A stretch of DNA of 64,000 bases from Poecilobothrus nobilitatus. Lineage: Eukaryota > Arthropoda > Insecta > Diptera > Dolichopodidae. The notes under the pieces were generated by a model. It was not told where the DNA came from and ran no database searches. It saw nothing but the letters and a program-made list of their open reading frames with translations. Both the position numbers and the translations under genes were made by a program. The stretch covers positions 101,610,307 through 101,674,306 of the forward strand of contig OX352772.1 of assembly GCA_947095535.1 (NCBI GenBank). Reading direction: 5' to 3'. Within the stretch, counting starts at the first letter, position 1. Every line of letters starts with the position of its first letter. Positions 20,836-31,701 of the stretch are shown in pieces.

Positions 20836-22625
20836 AATTATTGCAAAATCCTTTAACCCTTCTATCTTCTAAACGGTTTAAGTTGGAAACTTGAAATTTT
20901 GACAGAAGTTAGATCTTTGAAAATAAGTATGAGTCATTTCAGAATTTTTTTTTGTATCACCCCCCGTTTAGGAGCTGTAAGGGATAAAAACTGAAAATTT
21001 CCTATTTTTAAGTAATAGTACACCTGATAAAATTTTTTTGAATACATAAAAATTAAAGCTTCGACATTATAATTTCTGTTAATAACTTTTTTTAATAATA
21101 TAGGGTTACTTTATAATTGACGAAAGTGTTACTTGATTTTTTCAAATTTTCTAACAAATTTCTTTAACGAATTTTTTGCATTTTGTTTTACTCGATAATT
21201 TGAAATTGTTGAGGATATAATGCATAGTACAAAAAAATGTAAATAAATAAACAACATAACGGTTGCTTGAAGAATTTTTATTTATATGATATTGATATAC
21301 AAACATACTTATATAATATCATGTTTATTTACATATCGCATATGTCACTGATGAATGAATGATAAGAGTATAGATGTATATTATATAGCGCCGTATTTAC
21401 ATACATATATGTATTTTATTGTACATACTTATAAATTATTCTATGAATGGAAATTTTTTCTAAAGAAATATTGCAATGTATGGCGATATACTTATAACAA
21501 TATAAATATACTATGTGCGCATTAATATAATATAATATTTAAAATTATATTTACTATTTTGTAATTTAATATACATTTACCGCTTAGTATTAAATGGTAC
21601 TATAGAATATTTGAAAAAATTTTGGATTGATAATCGTTATATGGAAGGTTAGAATCTGCTTTTGAAGAATGTATAAACATATAGTTTGAATATATGTACA
21701 ACCCATAGTTCTAGAAATTATAAAATGCACCCAAATTATTTTAAAATACTAAAATATTAAAAAAATAATATTGTAAGCAGAGTGACAGGCTGTGAACATA
21801 CTAACGGTTCGTACGGGTATCTAAGAGTATTATAACTTGAACATATTTTAGATACTTAAAATTTTTTTTTATAGATTCAAAATATTTATATTTTGAAAAT
21901 ATTTATATTATTAAATACATTTTTTTGTGAGAAAACTTCTGAATTTGAAATATTAAAAATCTTATTTTAATTGTGTTTATTGTGAAGAGATTAAAAAAGT
22001 ACTTTAACTTAAACTCATTGTACTGCATTTGGTATCCTTGTAGATTGTTGTGAACAATGGTTTACGTGAACCCTATATGGAGTATGGGATATTCTGCTAT
22101 CCATTTAGCAAAACTAGATAAGCTAAATAAAAAAGTATATTTTATTAAAATTCAACAAAAAACTACTACCCAACGTAGATATGCCTCTGATACTATACAA
22201 ATAAGTATCTGAGTCTAGCAAATATTGGTAAGATATTCACACTTATAATACCAGCAATTAGTCAAAATTCTATTTTTCATTGTTTCAAACAAACAAAAAC
22301 AAGAACAGCTGTCTATAATATTGTAAATCTACAACTAATTAACAGTTAGTGAGTTACCAGTCTGGCAGAAAGAAATAAATAATAATATGGTTATATTTTG
22401 AAAATATTAGCTATGCCCAACACAAAACCGAACAGGAAAACTAATATATGTATTTTTTTTTTTTAACATTTTAACATAACAATTTAAAGTTATAAAAATT
22501 CGAATTTATGAAATTTGTTTATTGTTGTTATTTAATTTATTTTCAGGAATGTTGAAAAAAATTATTTTTAGTGAAAGAAAGTTAGTTCATTGCCTTAGAA
22601 AGGTCAATGGAATATGTAACTGGCA

Positions 22626-22957
22626 CACCCTGCTAGTTATCGTAGTTGTTTGGCGACAAAAGAATTGAAAAAAGAAAATTAAATATGTGCAAACCCAAAC
22701 AACCAATTGTACAAAAAACACCGAACAAAACTACACCTTTCATAACTAATAAAGTTAAGTACTAAGCGCTACAATCAAAAACTAAAGAAAATAATTATAC
22801 AGAAAAAACTAAAGATATGAAATCCAAGAATGACAAGGAAGTAATGCATATGATGCAAAACTTGTTGCTAAAAATTGACGAAATCTCCATGAGATTAAAT
22901 AATATAAAAAATGGATACATTAATGGATATTCAGGAACACCTAAAAGAATTATAAAA
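22626..22957 (+). pseudogene. LINE ORF1 C-terminal segment
   Basis: Resumes ORF1 after the 2.6-kb insert: HPASYRSCLATKELKKEN, then (after a frameshift) MCKPKQPIVQKTPNKTTPFI, and later MHMMQNLLLKIDEISMRLN, ending with a stop just after the endonuclease start codon at 22959. In this family ORF1 ends next to ORF2, as here. One stop and one shift are visible. Confidence 0.7.
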
Positions 22958-22958
22958 A

Positions 22959-23700
22959 ATGTATCTAAATAAAATACTTATTGCAACTTGGAATGCTAAC
23001 GGTGTCCTAAATAGAAAGCAGGAATTAGAAACCCTAAGATCTAAAAATATTCATGTATGTCTGCTGTGTGAGTCTTTGACAATAAACACAAAGTTTCACA
23101 TACTAGGTTACGAATGCTATAATGCAGTTCATCCTAGTAATCAGCCGAGAGGAGGTAGTGCAATACTAATTAAGAGCACTATAAAACATAATGAAAAATC
23201 AAAAGTTGAGTCTGAAGAAGTTCAACTTACTATGATAAAATCTAATAAAAAAAATCTAAAATATTTCATCTAATAAACAAGACTTTAATGTTGGTGCAGT
23301 ATATTGTCAACCAAATTGCAATATAAAGAAAAATATCCTTAAAGAACTCCTAAACGTCCACGGATATAAATTTCTGCTAGGAGGGGAGTACAATGCCAAA
23401 CATACAGATTGGACTTCTAGAACAACATCAACTAGACGTAGAGAGCTAAAAAAAGCTATTCAAAGGTTGTTGCTATCTTTCGACTGGCAAACAAACTTAC
23501 TGGGCCACAGACAGCAACAAGGTTCCAGATCTTTGGCTTTTTTATAACCAAAAGAATTTCAGGTAACTTTATTAATTTAGAAGATAATCATGATTTAGAT
23601 TATAATCACTCTGCTGTCATCCCAAATCTGAGTGAAAATATAAATAGAAAACTAAATAAGCCCACTCTGACAAATAATTCCACAGATTGGGCATAAATGT
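22959..23700 (+). pseudogene. LINE ORF2 endonuclease domain
   Basis: The apurinic-type endonuclease nicks target DNA for target-primed reverse transcription. A clean frame at 22959-23273 shows ATWNANGVLNRKQELETL, then LLCESLTI (E of the catalytic set) and PRGGSAILIKS. A frameshift in an A-run near 23255 follows; then VGAVYCQPN, FLLGGEYNAKHTDW (the D-x-N block is changed to E-x-N) and TRRELKK. Typical of jockey-clade ORF2. Interrupted by the SINE near 23710. Confidence 0.8.
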
Positions 23701-23711
23701 GAACAGGAAAT

Positions 23712-23845
23712 TACACATCCTTTCCTTTTGAGGCGTGTCTGTAAATGTCGTAAGGGGGCTCTTACGACGTGTGTGGGATTCGAACCCACTCCCTCGATGT
23801 TTACAGCGTATTTTATACTATCTTACCCACTAGGCCATCGAGGCC
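23712..23845 (-). mobile_element. tRNA-derived SINE inside the LINE
   Basis: On the minus strand from 23845: GGCCTCGATGGCCTAGTGGG (A box TGGCCTAGTGGG at 23826-23837) and, 40 bp on, GGGTTCGAATCCC (B box, 23775-23787) inside a perfect T-arm (GTGGG/CCCAC). This is the internal RNA polymerase III promoter layout. The acceptor halves do not pair, so it is not a tRNA gene. A downstream hairpin GTCGTAAG/CTTACGAC (23747-23768) follows. The 3' limit (about 23712) is approximate. It separates the LINE endonuclease from RT. Confidence 0.75.
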
Positions 23846-23849
23846 ACTT

Positions 23850-25475
23850 AAATAACTGATAACAGATTTAATAAAACATAAAAGAAGAGCTAGACATAAA
23901 TGGCAACAATCTCGTCACCCTGATGATAAAAAGATTTTCAACAGATGCTGACAATCGCTTAAAAGGAAAATTCAGATTTTAAAATCAGTAGCATAAATTT
24001 ATAAAAAAGCTTATCCACAACAAAAGAAACAAATTATTCGTTGTGGAAAGCAAGGAAGTGTAAAAAAACCGCCACTCATGAAGTCAAACGGCAGTTTGGG
24101 AAAAGATAATAAAAAAAGCCAAATTATCTTTTAGAAAATATTTTCAAACCAAACAAAATAAACTCAGATCTTCATCTTTATTTAGATCAGTTTAATACAA
24201 TAAAACAAAACACTATTACTCCATTTTCAGAAGAAATTACTGAAGAAATAAGAACACTAAAGTTTAAATAAAACCCCAAGTTTTGATCTTATTCCATCCA
24301 ATGTTATAAAAGTGCTTCCACAAAAAGCTCTAAGTTTTTAACAAAAATCATAAATGCAGCAGTAAAATTGAAGTATGTTCCAAGCGCTTGGAAACTAGCA
24401 GAAGTTATAATGATAGCAAAACCAGGAAAGTCATTATATGAGGCAAAATATTATAGGCAAATCTGTGCTACCACATATGTCAAAACTTTATGCGAAATTG
24501 TTGTTAAAAAGGGTGAAGTCAATAATTATAGAAAATAGAAATTTAATTCCAAATCAGCAATTTGAATTTAGAGACAGCATGCAACAATTGACCAAGTACA
24601 TAGAATAATAATTATTCTAGAAAAAGCCTTTGAAGAAAAACAAATATGCTCTACAATATTTCTAAAGGTAGCGCAAGCGTTTGACAACGTTTGGCACGAA
24701 AGATTATTATTTAAATTAAGGAGATTTATACCTTTACAATATGTGGAGATACTCGAATCGTACAATAGGATCAAATATTGACGATGCTACAAGAAATTTA
24801 CAGAAAGCAAGTGAAAAAATATATTGTTGGACGAACAAATGGAAAATAAAACTTATTGAAAGTAAATCTGTTCATAGTAAATCTAATCATGTCAACAGAA
24901 TTATAGAAAACCCACCCACCAAAAATAAATGTATATGGTGTAAACGTATCAATCGAAAATGCAGCAAAATACCTAGGAATGACAATGGATGTTAAGCTAA
25001 GGTGGAATAAACGTTAAATAGAAAAAACAAACGTTAAATATAAGTTAAAAATTGAAAGTAAATATAAAGAAAATTACTGGCTCCTAGGTCCTAAGTCTAA
25101 ACTAACAATATATAATAAAGTGTTAATTTACAACCAAGTAATTAAATCTATATGGCTATATGTTATGCAACTTTGGGGTTGTACCAAGCAAACTCATATT
25201 AAAAAAATACAAACTTTTCAGAACAAAGTCCTATGTGACATAGTAATTGCTCCCTGGTTTGTACGTAATAGTGACACCGATAGATATTTAAGAATCCCTA
25301 GAGATTTAAAATTTAAGAATTTAAGAAGAGTTATGGATGAAATAAACAGATATGCCTTAAAGCATAAAGCTCGCCTAGAAGAGCATATAAATGTTGAAGC
25401 TGCTCAATTAATAAATTATCAGATTATTACAGGAAAGCTTACAAAAAAAAAATTACTGGTTAGTCAGTTTGACTA
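23850..25475 (+). pseudogene. LINE ORF2 reverse transcriptase, internally deleted
   Basis: Plus strand, several frames: RRARHKWQQSRHP (pre-RT linker), PFSEEITEEIRTL, IINAAVKLKYVPSAWKLAEV and MIAKPGKS (24340-24430), VAQAFDNVWHERLLFKLRR (motif A region, about 24665-24720). Then the frame jumps to DDATRNLQKASEKIYCWTNK (24780), so the block with FADD is deleted. The tail frame 25120-25476 is intact: IKSIWLYVMQLWGCTKQTHI, FQNKVLCDIVIAPWFVRN. That is the usual jockey C-terminal region. Reading order and motifs identify it; it cannot be active. Confidence 0.82.
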
Positions 25476-25599
25476 GTTTTAATAGAGGAAGAGTGTGGTT
25501 TCGCCGGTAAGAATCAGTAAGGATCTAGCATGTGCCACGGGCCGCTTCTTTTGAAGATTCCCACCTACCCACGATTAAAAAAAAAAAAAAATTTTATTC

Positions 25600-27330
25600 T
25601 ATATATTACAAAATTTCTTTTATTTTATTTTCCTTTTACTAACGATATTTCGATTCAATTTTAATCTACAAAAATAAATGTTTCTTCTACGGTTGTTTGG
25701 TAATGATTAAACCTCAAAAACTTCAAAAAATACTAATTAGAATAAGATCATATTAACATCTATTTAATACGGTCATTGCTCTTGAATTTATTATTTGCAT
25801 TTAAAACTGCATTTACCGTTATATGTATAATAAAAAAAACCTATAGCTATGCACATAATATTAAATAAAACAATTATATATGCAAAAAAAATAGAAAGCA
25901 AATAAACTATTGCCATTTGCCATTTATCAATTGTAAACAAGGAATGCAAGTACATGTAAGTATAAAATTTTAGAAGTGTTGATAAATTAATTATTCTTTT
26001 TTGTAATTTCAGATGATGTGGATGATTCGGTTCAACCACAAATTTAACGTGGTTCAACTTCTCTTTCCAAGTACAGTTTCAGGTATTTTAGTTTTTGAAC
26101 GGCCGCTAAGATGTCGTTTTCGTGTATAAGGAAGTGAACATATCATGGAATGATGGCTATTCCTCATAATCGCCTGTGAATTTGGCAAGCGATAATTTAG
26201 GAAGCTTGACATAATTGTTATGTGGATCTCTCTGTTTGACACAACGCTAATATATGCAGGAGCAGCCGCTGTTGTGCTGTGCTGGTCCGTTTAAAATTTC
26301 AATTCAATTTCTGTTTTAATTTTGCATAGAGTTGTCACCATTTCCTGGAATTGCTCTTCTTTGAAATAATCAAAATGCTCTTCTTTGAAATAATTGTGTT
26401 AAATTTTTGTTTTGGTCTACTTGAGTCATTTGTACCAATTCTGTATGACCGAACTTGGTCTTGGTCCAATACTCGCTTAGCTCCTCTATGTTGGTGTTTA
26501 TAAACTCGGTCCTTGCTCTGTTTTAACGTTGTGCAAATGCTATCTGCGATAGCCTCATATGTTTGTGTGTAAGAATTTTGTAATTTTAGTGCTTCCTCCA
26601 TTTTTATAGCAATAAAAAATTTAAAATAATAAAAAAAAGAAATTGCCTTAAGATATCACGTTAAGACGATTTTTTCGACGTATCAAATTAATCGGATCTT
26701 ATCGGAGCTTGTTGTAAGATCTCATAGTATGACGATCCCTTTTTTTTAATTATTAAATTTTAAGAATTTAGTTTTCATTGCTTTAAGTCTTTTTTTTAAA
26801 TGCTTTAATTCAACACTCAACTAATTTTAAAGTACATATTTAACAAAAAATTTTAGTTTAATTTTTTTTTCTTTTAAATTTAGATTCAATACTCAAATGA
26901 AAATTATATTAATTTGAATTTTAATAAAATTTTAGTTTTAATGAAAATTTTAATTTTCCTGAGTGTGTCACATTTTTATTGTTATATTGTTATATTTCAT
27001 ACTCTGACTTTTAATTAAAGATTTGGCTCGAAGGACCAATATCCTTCGCGATTATATCGGAAAAATAAAAAAACACAATATGTTTCTTTTAAAAATTTCA
27101 ATTACTTTATTTTTTCTTATTCAAAATTTCTTTTATTTTATATTCAATTTTTTTTATATGCATATAATAGTAAATGAAACAATTATATAATCAAAAAAAG
27201 AAAGCAAATCAGCTGTTGTCATTTGTCATTTATCAATTGTAATGTAAAGAAGTACATCTAAGTATAAAATGCAAGTACATGTATGAACGTAATATATGCA
27301 AGTACATGTAAGTATAAAATTTTAGAAAAA
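25600..27330 (-). mobile_element. Degraded BEL/Pao LTR element
   Basis: A gag fragment (26045-26601, minus) lies between two related flanks: 25840-25985 and 27165-27325 share 'AAACAATTATAT', 'CATTTATCAATTGTAA' and 'GTACATGTAAGTATAAAATTTTAGAA'-type sequence in the same orientation, as LTRs would. On the minus strand next to the right flank is 'ATTGGTCCTTCGAGCC' (near 27030-27046), a leader-type sequence seen in BEL elements. pol is absent, so most of the element is deleted. LTR limits are approximate and only partly convincing. Confidence 0.55.
26045..26601 (-). pseudogene. BEL/Pao gag fragment (DUF1759-type)
   Basis: Start ATG at 26601: MEEALKLQNSYTQTYEAIAD, LKQSKDRVYKHQHRGAKRVL, then in another frame near 26205-26120 VKLPKLSLAKFTGDYEE followed by a TAG where the family has Trp, PSFHDMFTSLYTKT, and later VEPNHPHHL-like sequence. 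'LPKL.L..F.GD...W..F.D.F' is the hallmark of the gag-like domain of Pao/BEL elements. Two or more stops and at least one shift. Context: inside a deleted LTR element. Confidence 0.75.
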
Positions 27331-27339
27331 AAAATAAAC

Positions 27340-28220
27340 TATTTTAATATTATTTTATTATTAATAAAATATGCTGTAATGTGTTGTTGCTCTAAAACTT
27401 CCTCATATTTTCAAAGATTTCAGATGCCTAGCTTTTTTAAGTTCCGAGAAGTTCAAACTACCTGAACCTGCTGCTCTAGCCCAAACAAATCTTAGAGAAG
27501 TTGTAAGCGTGCAATTCGACATATTTTTACAAAATTTCAGATGCATAGCTTCAATAGACTCAGAGTTATTTTCTTTTAAAAAGAGAAGTTGATGGCAGCT
27601 ACCCGAACCTCTTGCACCAGCACAAATAAATTTTACAAAAATTATTGTCATAAAACTTGATCATCTTTTCTAAGATTTCAGACGCCTATCTTCATTAAGT
27701 TCCAAGAGGTGCAAGGCTGAACCTGCTGGGCTAGAACAACCAATATATGTTATATTTTATATATATATATATATAATATAGAAAATATATAATATAGAAA
27801 ATAATTTTATATTCAATATAGGAAATTTCAGATGTCTAGCTTTATTAAGTATGTACCAAGTTATGGGGATATAAATTATGCTTATATGGAAGAAGGAGTT
27901 ATATGGCAACTCTCTGAACATAGAACAACCAAATGTTACAAAAGAAGTTGTATGGCAGCTACCCGAATCTGTTACACCAGCACAAACAAAATTTTATAGC
28001 TCCTTTATTTTTTGAGTTATCGCACGGACGGACGAACGTACATGACTAAATCGACTCAGATTCCGATTCTGAGCCGATCCATACCTTTAGTTTTATTTAG
28101 AGCTCGACTCGTTTAAGGTGTCACAAACGTAATGGCAAATTTATTATACCCTTGAACTTACATTTAAACGGGTATAGGTAATGGCAAATTTATTATTCCC
28201 TTGCACCTACATATGTTCTT
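27340..28220 (+). repeat. GGAC-family dispersed repeat, copy 4
   Basis: The body 27415-27730 matches 11950-12240 ('TTTCAGATGCCTAGC', 'AGTTCCAAGAGGTGCAAG', 'GGCAGCTACCCGAAC'). An A+T insertion (TATATA run at 27755-27780) separates it from the end block 28005-28175: 'TTTTTTGAGTTATCGCACGG', two GGAC units, 'AAATCGACTCAGATTCCGAT', 'AAGGTGTCACAAACGTAATG' and 'TTTATTATACCCTTGAAC'/'ACGGGTATA'. A partial second end ('GGTAATGGCAAATTTATTAT') follows at 28168-28190. Confidence 0.8.
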
Positions 28221-29429
28221 ACAGGTATAATGATGTCGTTTTGGATGTTTAATTGAGGGGCTGTACCTCCGTAATCGGTCGTTCTATAACATTAATTTTT
28301 TCTAAGAGACCTATGGCTGGTTAAAATTTCATTTCTCTTCATTAAACCGTGTATAATTTTTGTAAGCAGACGGAACGACTTATACGCAAAAAAATTTATC
28401 TAAAAGTTTTACTAAAGTATGGTCTTTTATAATTGAAATGCGATTTTAAGTTATTTACCAAAGATTTTTTGTAAACGAATTGAGTCTAATTCTTCATCCT
28501 GTTCATTCAATTTGCTAATAAAAAAATTGAATGAATGTGATATTAATTAAACTAATATTGAATGCAAAAAAAAAAATATTAAGTACTAGCATCTGTAAAT
28601 ACTTATTAATAATTTGACTACTTTTTTATTTCATAAGACCAACAAAATACTCTTGGCAACGCCGGATATTTCTGCAAGTATTATAATAAATATAAAAATT
28701 ATTTAATAAATTTACAATAAAAATTATTGTTTTGTAAATAATCCATTACATAATATAATTGTAGTTGCAGTATTATCATCAATATTAATCAATTACATAA
28801 TATAATTTTATTATAGTTGCAGTATTTTCATTACAATTACATGTAATTGTAATTGAAAATTTCAATTCCAAATTACATGTAATGGTAATTTTATACAAAG
28901 TTATTCACAGAATGTAATTCACTACTTCCATGTCTAACCCCCAAAAGCAAAAATCTGCGAACCGACTTTATTTTCACTAAAATGTAAGTTGGGGATTAGT
29001 TTATTTTTTTGGGGGGTTAGTAGTTACATTTTCTTCAATTAAGATTCTTAATAGAACCAAACAATATATTATAACACATAAAGAACTTGCCATATAAATT
29101 TCAAACTAAAAATTTTTCATAGGTAGTAATCAACAAGTACTACGATTCACCAAAATAAACTAACCTAGTTTTTCCACCTGTTATTTTAAAATTAATCAAA
29201 GTTTTTGGTTTACAGAAAAAGCAAAAACGACAATTCGAAGAAAATCAATTTACAGAAACACAATTAACAGAAAAATAAAAATACAAAATTACAAAGGTGA
29301 AATTTCAAAGGCAGTGTGTTTATTCAAAAGTAAATTTTAAGCAATAAAAATTTAATCGAAATGCTTTGTAAACATAAAAACTTTAAATTTAAATTTAATG
29401 TCATAATCTTGCATAAAAATTTAAAATTG
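28221..29429. other. No gene; small inverted and direct repeats
   Basis: Contains a direct duplication of 'ATTACATAATATAATT...TTGCAGTATT' (about 28742 and 28793), a nearby palindromic run 'AATTACATGTAATTG'/'CAATTCCAAATTACATGTAA' (28830-28890), and a short inverted repeat 'ACTAC..TAACCCCCAAAA' at 28920-28948 against its complement at 29006-29030. No coding sequence. It may hold the 5' end of the MULE relic that follows. Confidence 0.45.
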
Positions 29430-29437
29430 TAACAAGT

Positions 29438-30829
29438 GTGAAAAACCCTGCAATGGATATTATTAAAACTGAAAAAAATAAACCAAGTTTAATGGTTGAT
29501 GGTTTTCATTTCATAAAGGATAAGACATATAAAGAAAAAAAATATTGGTTCTGTACTGAATATAAGAAGCAAAACTGCAAAGCGCGAGTTCATACAATGA
29601 ATGGAGCAATTATATCGACTATATTGCTAACCATAATAATGCTGGTAATGCAGCTATTGTAGGTGTTAAAAGAAGTATATCAGATTTGAACGAAAATGTT
29701 TTGTCAACTAATGATAGTACGCAACGTATTATTGCTGAGCGCTCCACCAGTTTGATGAAAGCAGTAAGACCACATATGCCTTCGATGCCTTCTATGAAAC
29801 GAACTGTTCAAAGGAGAACAAAATAAACAATTGTACTACCTCGATCTCTCACTCAGTCATTTGTACTGGATGAATACAAATTTACCAAAGATGGTGAACT
29901 ATTTCTGTTATTTGATTCTGGTGTATCAGAAAATCGGTTATTACTGTTTTCTACAAAAAGCAATTTGAATTTTTTTATGTAAATCAAATGATTGGTACGT
30001 AGATGGTACATTTAAAACTGCGCCTCTAATTTGCACACAGTTATTCACCATACACGGTGTTAAAGAAAAGTTATCAGTACCTCTTGTATTTGCATTACTA
30101 CCAAACAAATACACTGAAATTTACAAGCAGTTATTTGAGCAGCTCAAAATGTTATGTCCTAGCTTAAGTCCTACGTCTATTTTATCTGATTTTGAGCAAG
30201 CAATTGTAAAGGCCGTTCAGTTATCATTTCCCTCCACCAGACAAAAGTTTTGTTTTTTTCATTTTTGCCAAAATATTTATCGCAAATTATGTGATGTAGG
30301 GTTCAAAACTAATTATGACCAAGATGCAAAGTTTTCTCATAAGATTCGCATGCTATTAGCACTTGCATTTGTACCGTCTGCAGACGTAGTTAAAGCATTC
30401 CAAGCTTTAAAAGAAAATGACACATTTTCCGAAGAAGTCAACGAAGTTTTAGATTACTTCGAAGATAATTACATCGGGCGAACAGATGTTCACTGCAAAA
30501 ATATAATAAGAAGGAGGAATCCTAGATTTGCCATTGAAGCATGGAATGTTCATCAAGCTACAGAAGAGGAAACACCAAGAATAAATAATAATCTCGAGGG
30601 ATGGCACAATGGCTTCGCTAAATTGGTTTCCGCCGAACATGCAACAATTTGGAATTTTCTAGAAAACTTACAGCTTGAACAATCTAAAAATGAAATAGTT
30701 TTGGAACAAATATTCTCTGGAATGCCTATGCCTCAAAAAAAAAAATATCGCGATTATGACTTGAGAGTAAGAAGTATTGTCTCCAAATATAAAAGTATGG
30801 ACGTAATTGAGTTCGATTTTCTGTGAAAT
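29438..30829 (+). pseudogene. MULE transposase with N-terminal FLYWCH zinc finger
   Basis: Mutator-like transposase relic. FLYWCH finger at 29438-29620: PSLMVDGFHFIKDK, YWFCTEYKKQNCKARVHTM (Trp, Cys, Cys as in the finger); the final His (ANHNN) follows in a shifted frame. A linker with a TAA at about 29824. DDE-type core: WYVDGTFKTAP (first Asp, 30002), LPNKYTEIY, then the open frame 30149-30826 with ILSDFEQAIVKAV (second Asp), FHFCQNIYRKL (zinc/His part) and NNLEGWHNGFAKL (acidic residue of the third block). Two frameshifts (about 29620 and a T-run near 29971) and one stop break the gene; the 225-codon catalytic half stays open. TIRs were not recognised. Could a shortened form be in use? Nothing in the sequence supports it. 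Confidence 0.85.
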
Positions 30830-31351
30830 ATTATATTTTCTGTAAATTTTGGTGTGAATTGTTATTCTGTGAATTGGCGCGAAATCGAAAAAATGTGTAG
30901 ATAAATTAATCTATATAATTTAATTAGCTTATTTTTCTCCATACAAAACTTTCGGAACCGATTAACGAAAAACTACTTAACCAATTTTAGTGAAGTAACA
31001 CCCAAAAGAAAACTTTTCTTATTCTTCAAGTAACCATGTTTTTTTTTATGTTCTCGCGATATTTCAGGTGAAAACAAGTATACATTTTAGCGGCAAATTG
31101 CGGCTCAATTTTTTTTTTTTACCAGAAACGTATATAAATGCAATTCATTTGCGATTGCAGTTCAACAAATTAGCCGACTCACATGAAACTAAATTGAATT
31201 GTAAAGAAAAAAATTTTTTATATTTATTTTTATTATCTGTATTGCTGAGTCGACTAAACTTTTATGTAGCTATATATTTATTTATTTCTATATCTAATTA
31301 TTTTTGATACACACAAACTTGTGTATCTGTGTATACTCTATTCTCAAAAAT
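30830..31351. other. No gene recognised
   Basis: A+T-rich sequence between the MULE relic and the LINE target site. A 79-codon frame at 31068-31307 is low-complexity with no domain. T-runs at 31106-31120. Confidence 0.4.
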
Positions 31352-31369
31352 TTTTATTCCTTACGGTGT
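31352..31369. repeat. Target-site duplication, left copy (18 bp)
   Basis: TTTTATTCCTTACGGTGT, identical to 36054-36071. It directly abuts the T-run that is the poly(A) tail of the minus-strand LINE. Confidence 0.92.
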
Positions 31370-31701
31370 TTTTTTTTATTTTTTTTTATTTTTAGATTTA
31401 TTTGTTCTGTTTTATTATTCTATACATTTGGAGAAGAATCTAAATAACACCAAATTACTTAAGATTTTAATTTAATATAACGACGCTCTTATTTGCAGTA
31501 CTCTATATTATATTGCTATGTTTTTTATGAATTTAGCTTTCACAATACGTATATATACCTTTTTTATGCTCTCTATTTTACAGCTTTAATTTATATTTCA
31601 TTTTGTAAAAAATTTAGAAAAAATCAAATTGAATTTTATGAATTATAAAACTTATACCGTAACTTAATCTAATCTAAACCTAACTTACAAACTAAGAAAT
31701 C

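Larger units (their letters stand above)
20021..22621. mobile_element. 2.6-kb insertion in LINE ORF1 (GGCA duplication), no coding capacity
   Basis: Defined by the interrupted ORF1: GGCA occurs just before (20017-20020) and at the end (22622-22625), consistent with a 4-bp TSD. Inside: a GGAC-family repeat on the minus strand (20270-20415), a 129-bp tandem duplication (20591-20835), a block at 20880-21130 resembling the non-coding part of the P-like element at 49990-50230, then 1.4 kb of A+T-rich sequence with CATA runs. No transposase, TIR or LTR was recognised, so the element type is unknown. It could also be two events. Confidence 0.55.
19560..25591 (+). mobile_element. Jockey-like LINE, split by a 2.6-kb insert and a SINE
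   Basis: Collinear plus-strand pieces of one non-LTR retrotransposon: ORF1 zinc-knuckle part (19690-20020), ORF1 C-terminal part (22626-22957), endonuclease (22959-23700) and RT (23850-25475), then a short 3' UTR and an A-run at 25577-25591. ORF1 breaks after NEA at 20020 and resumes with HPASYRSC at 22624, as expected for one reading frame interrupted by an insertion. Between endonuclease and RT sits a tRNA-derived SINE. The RT lost its middle, including the FADD box, near 24760. Dead element. Confidence 0.8.

Noticed and set aside
23752..23848. tRNA gene on the minus strand
   Set aside because: A and B boxes and T-arm are present but the acceptor stem does not pair; called a tRNA-derived SINE instead.
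29866..29885. Third copy of the TIR of the 10934-13015 element (GTACTGGATGAATAC)
   Set aside because: It is part of the MULE coding sequence (FVLDEYKF) and the match stops after about 15 bp; coincidence.
29438..30829. Domesticated MULE gene
   Set aside because: Two frameshifts and a stop separate the FLYWCH finger from the catalytic domain; no splice sites that would repair them were seen.
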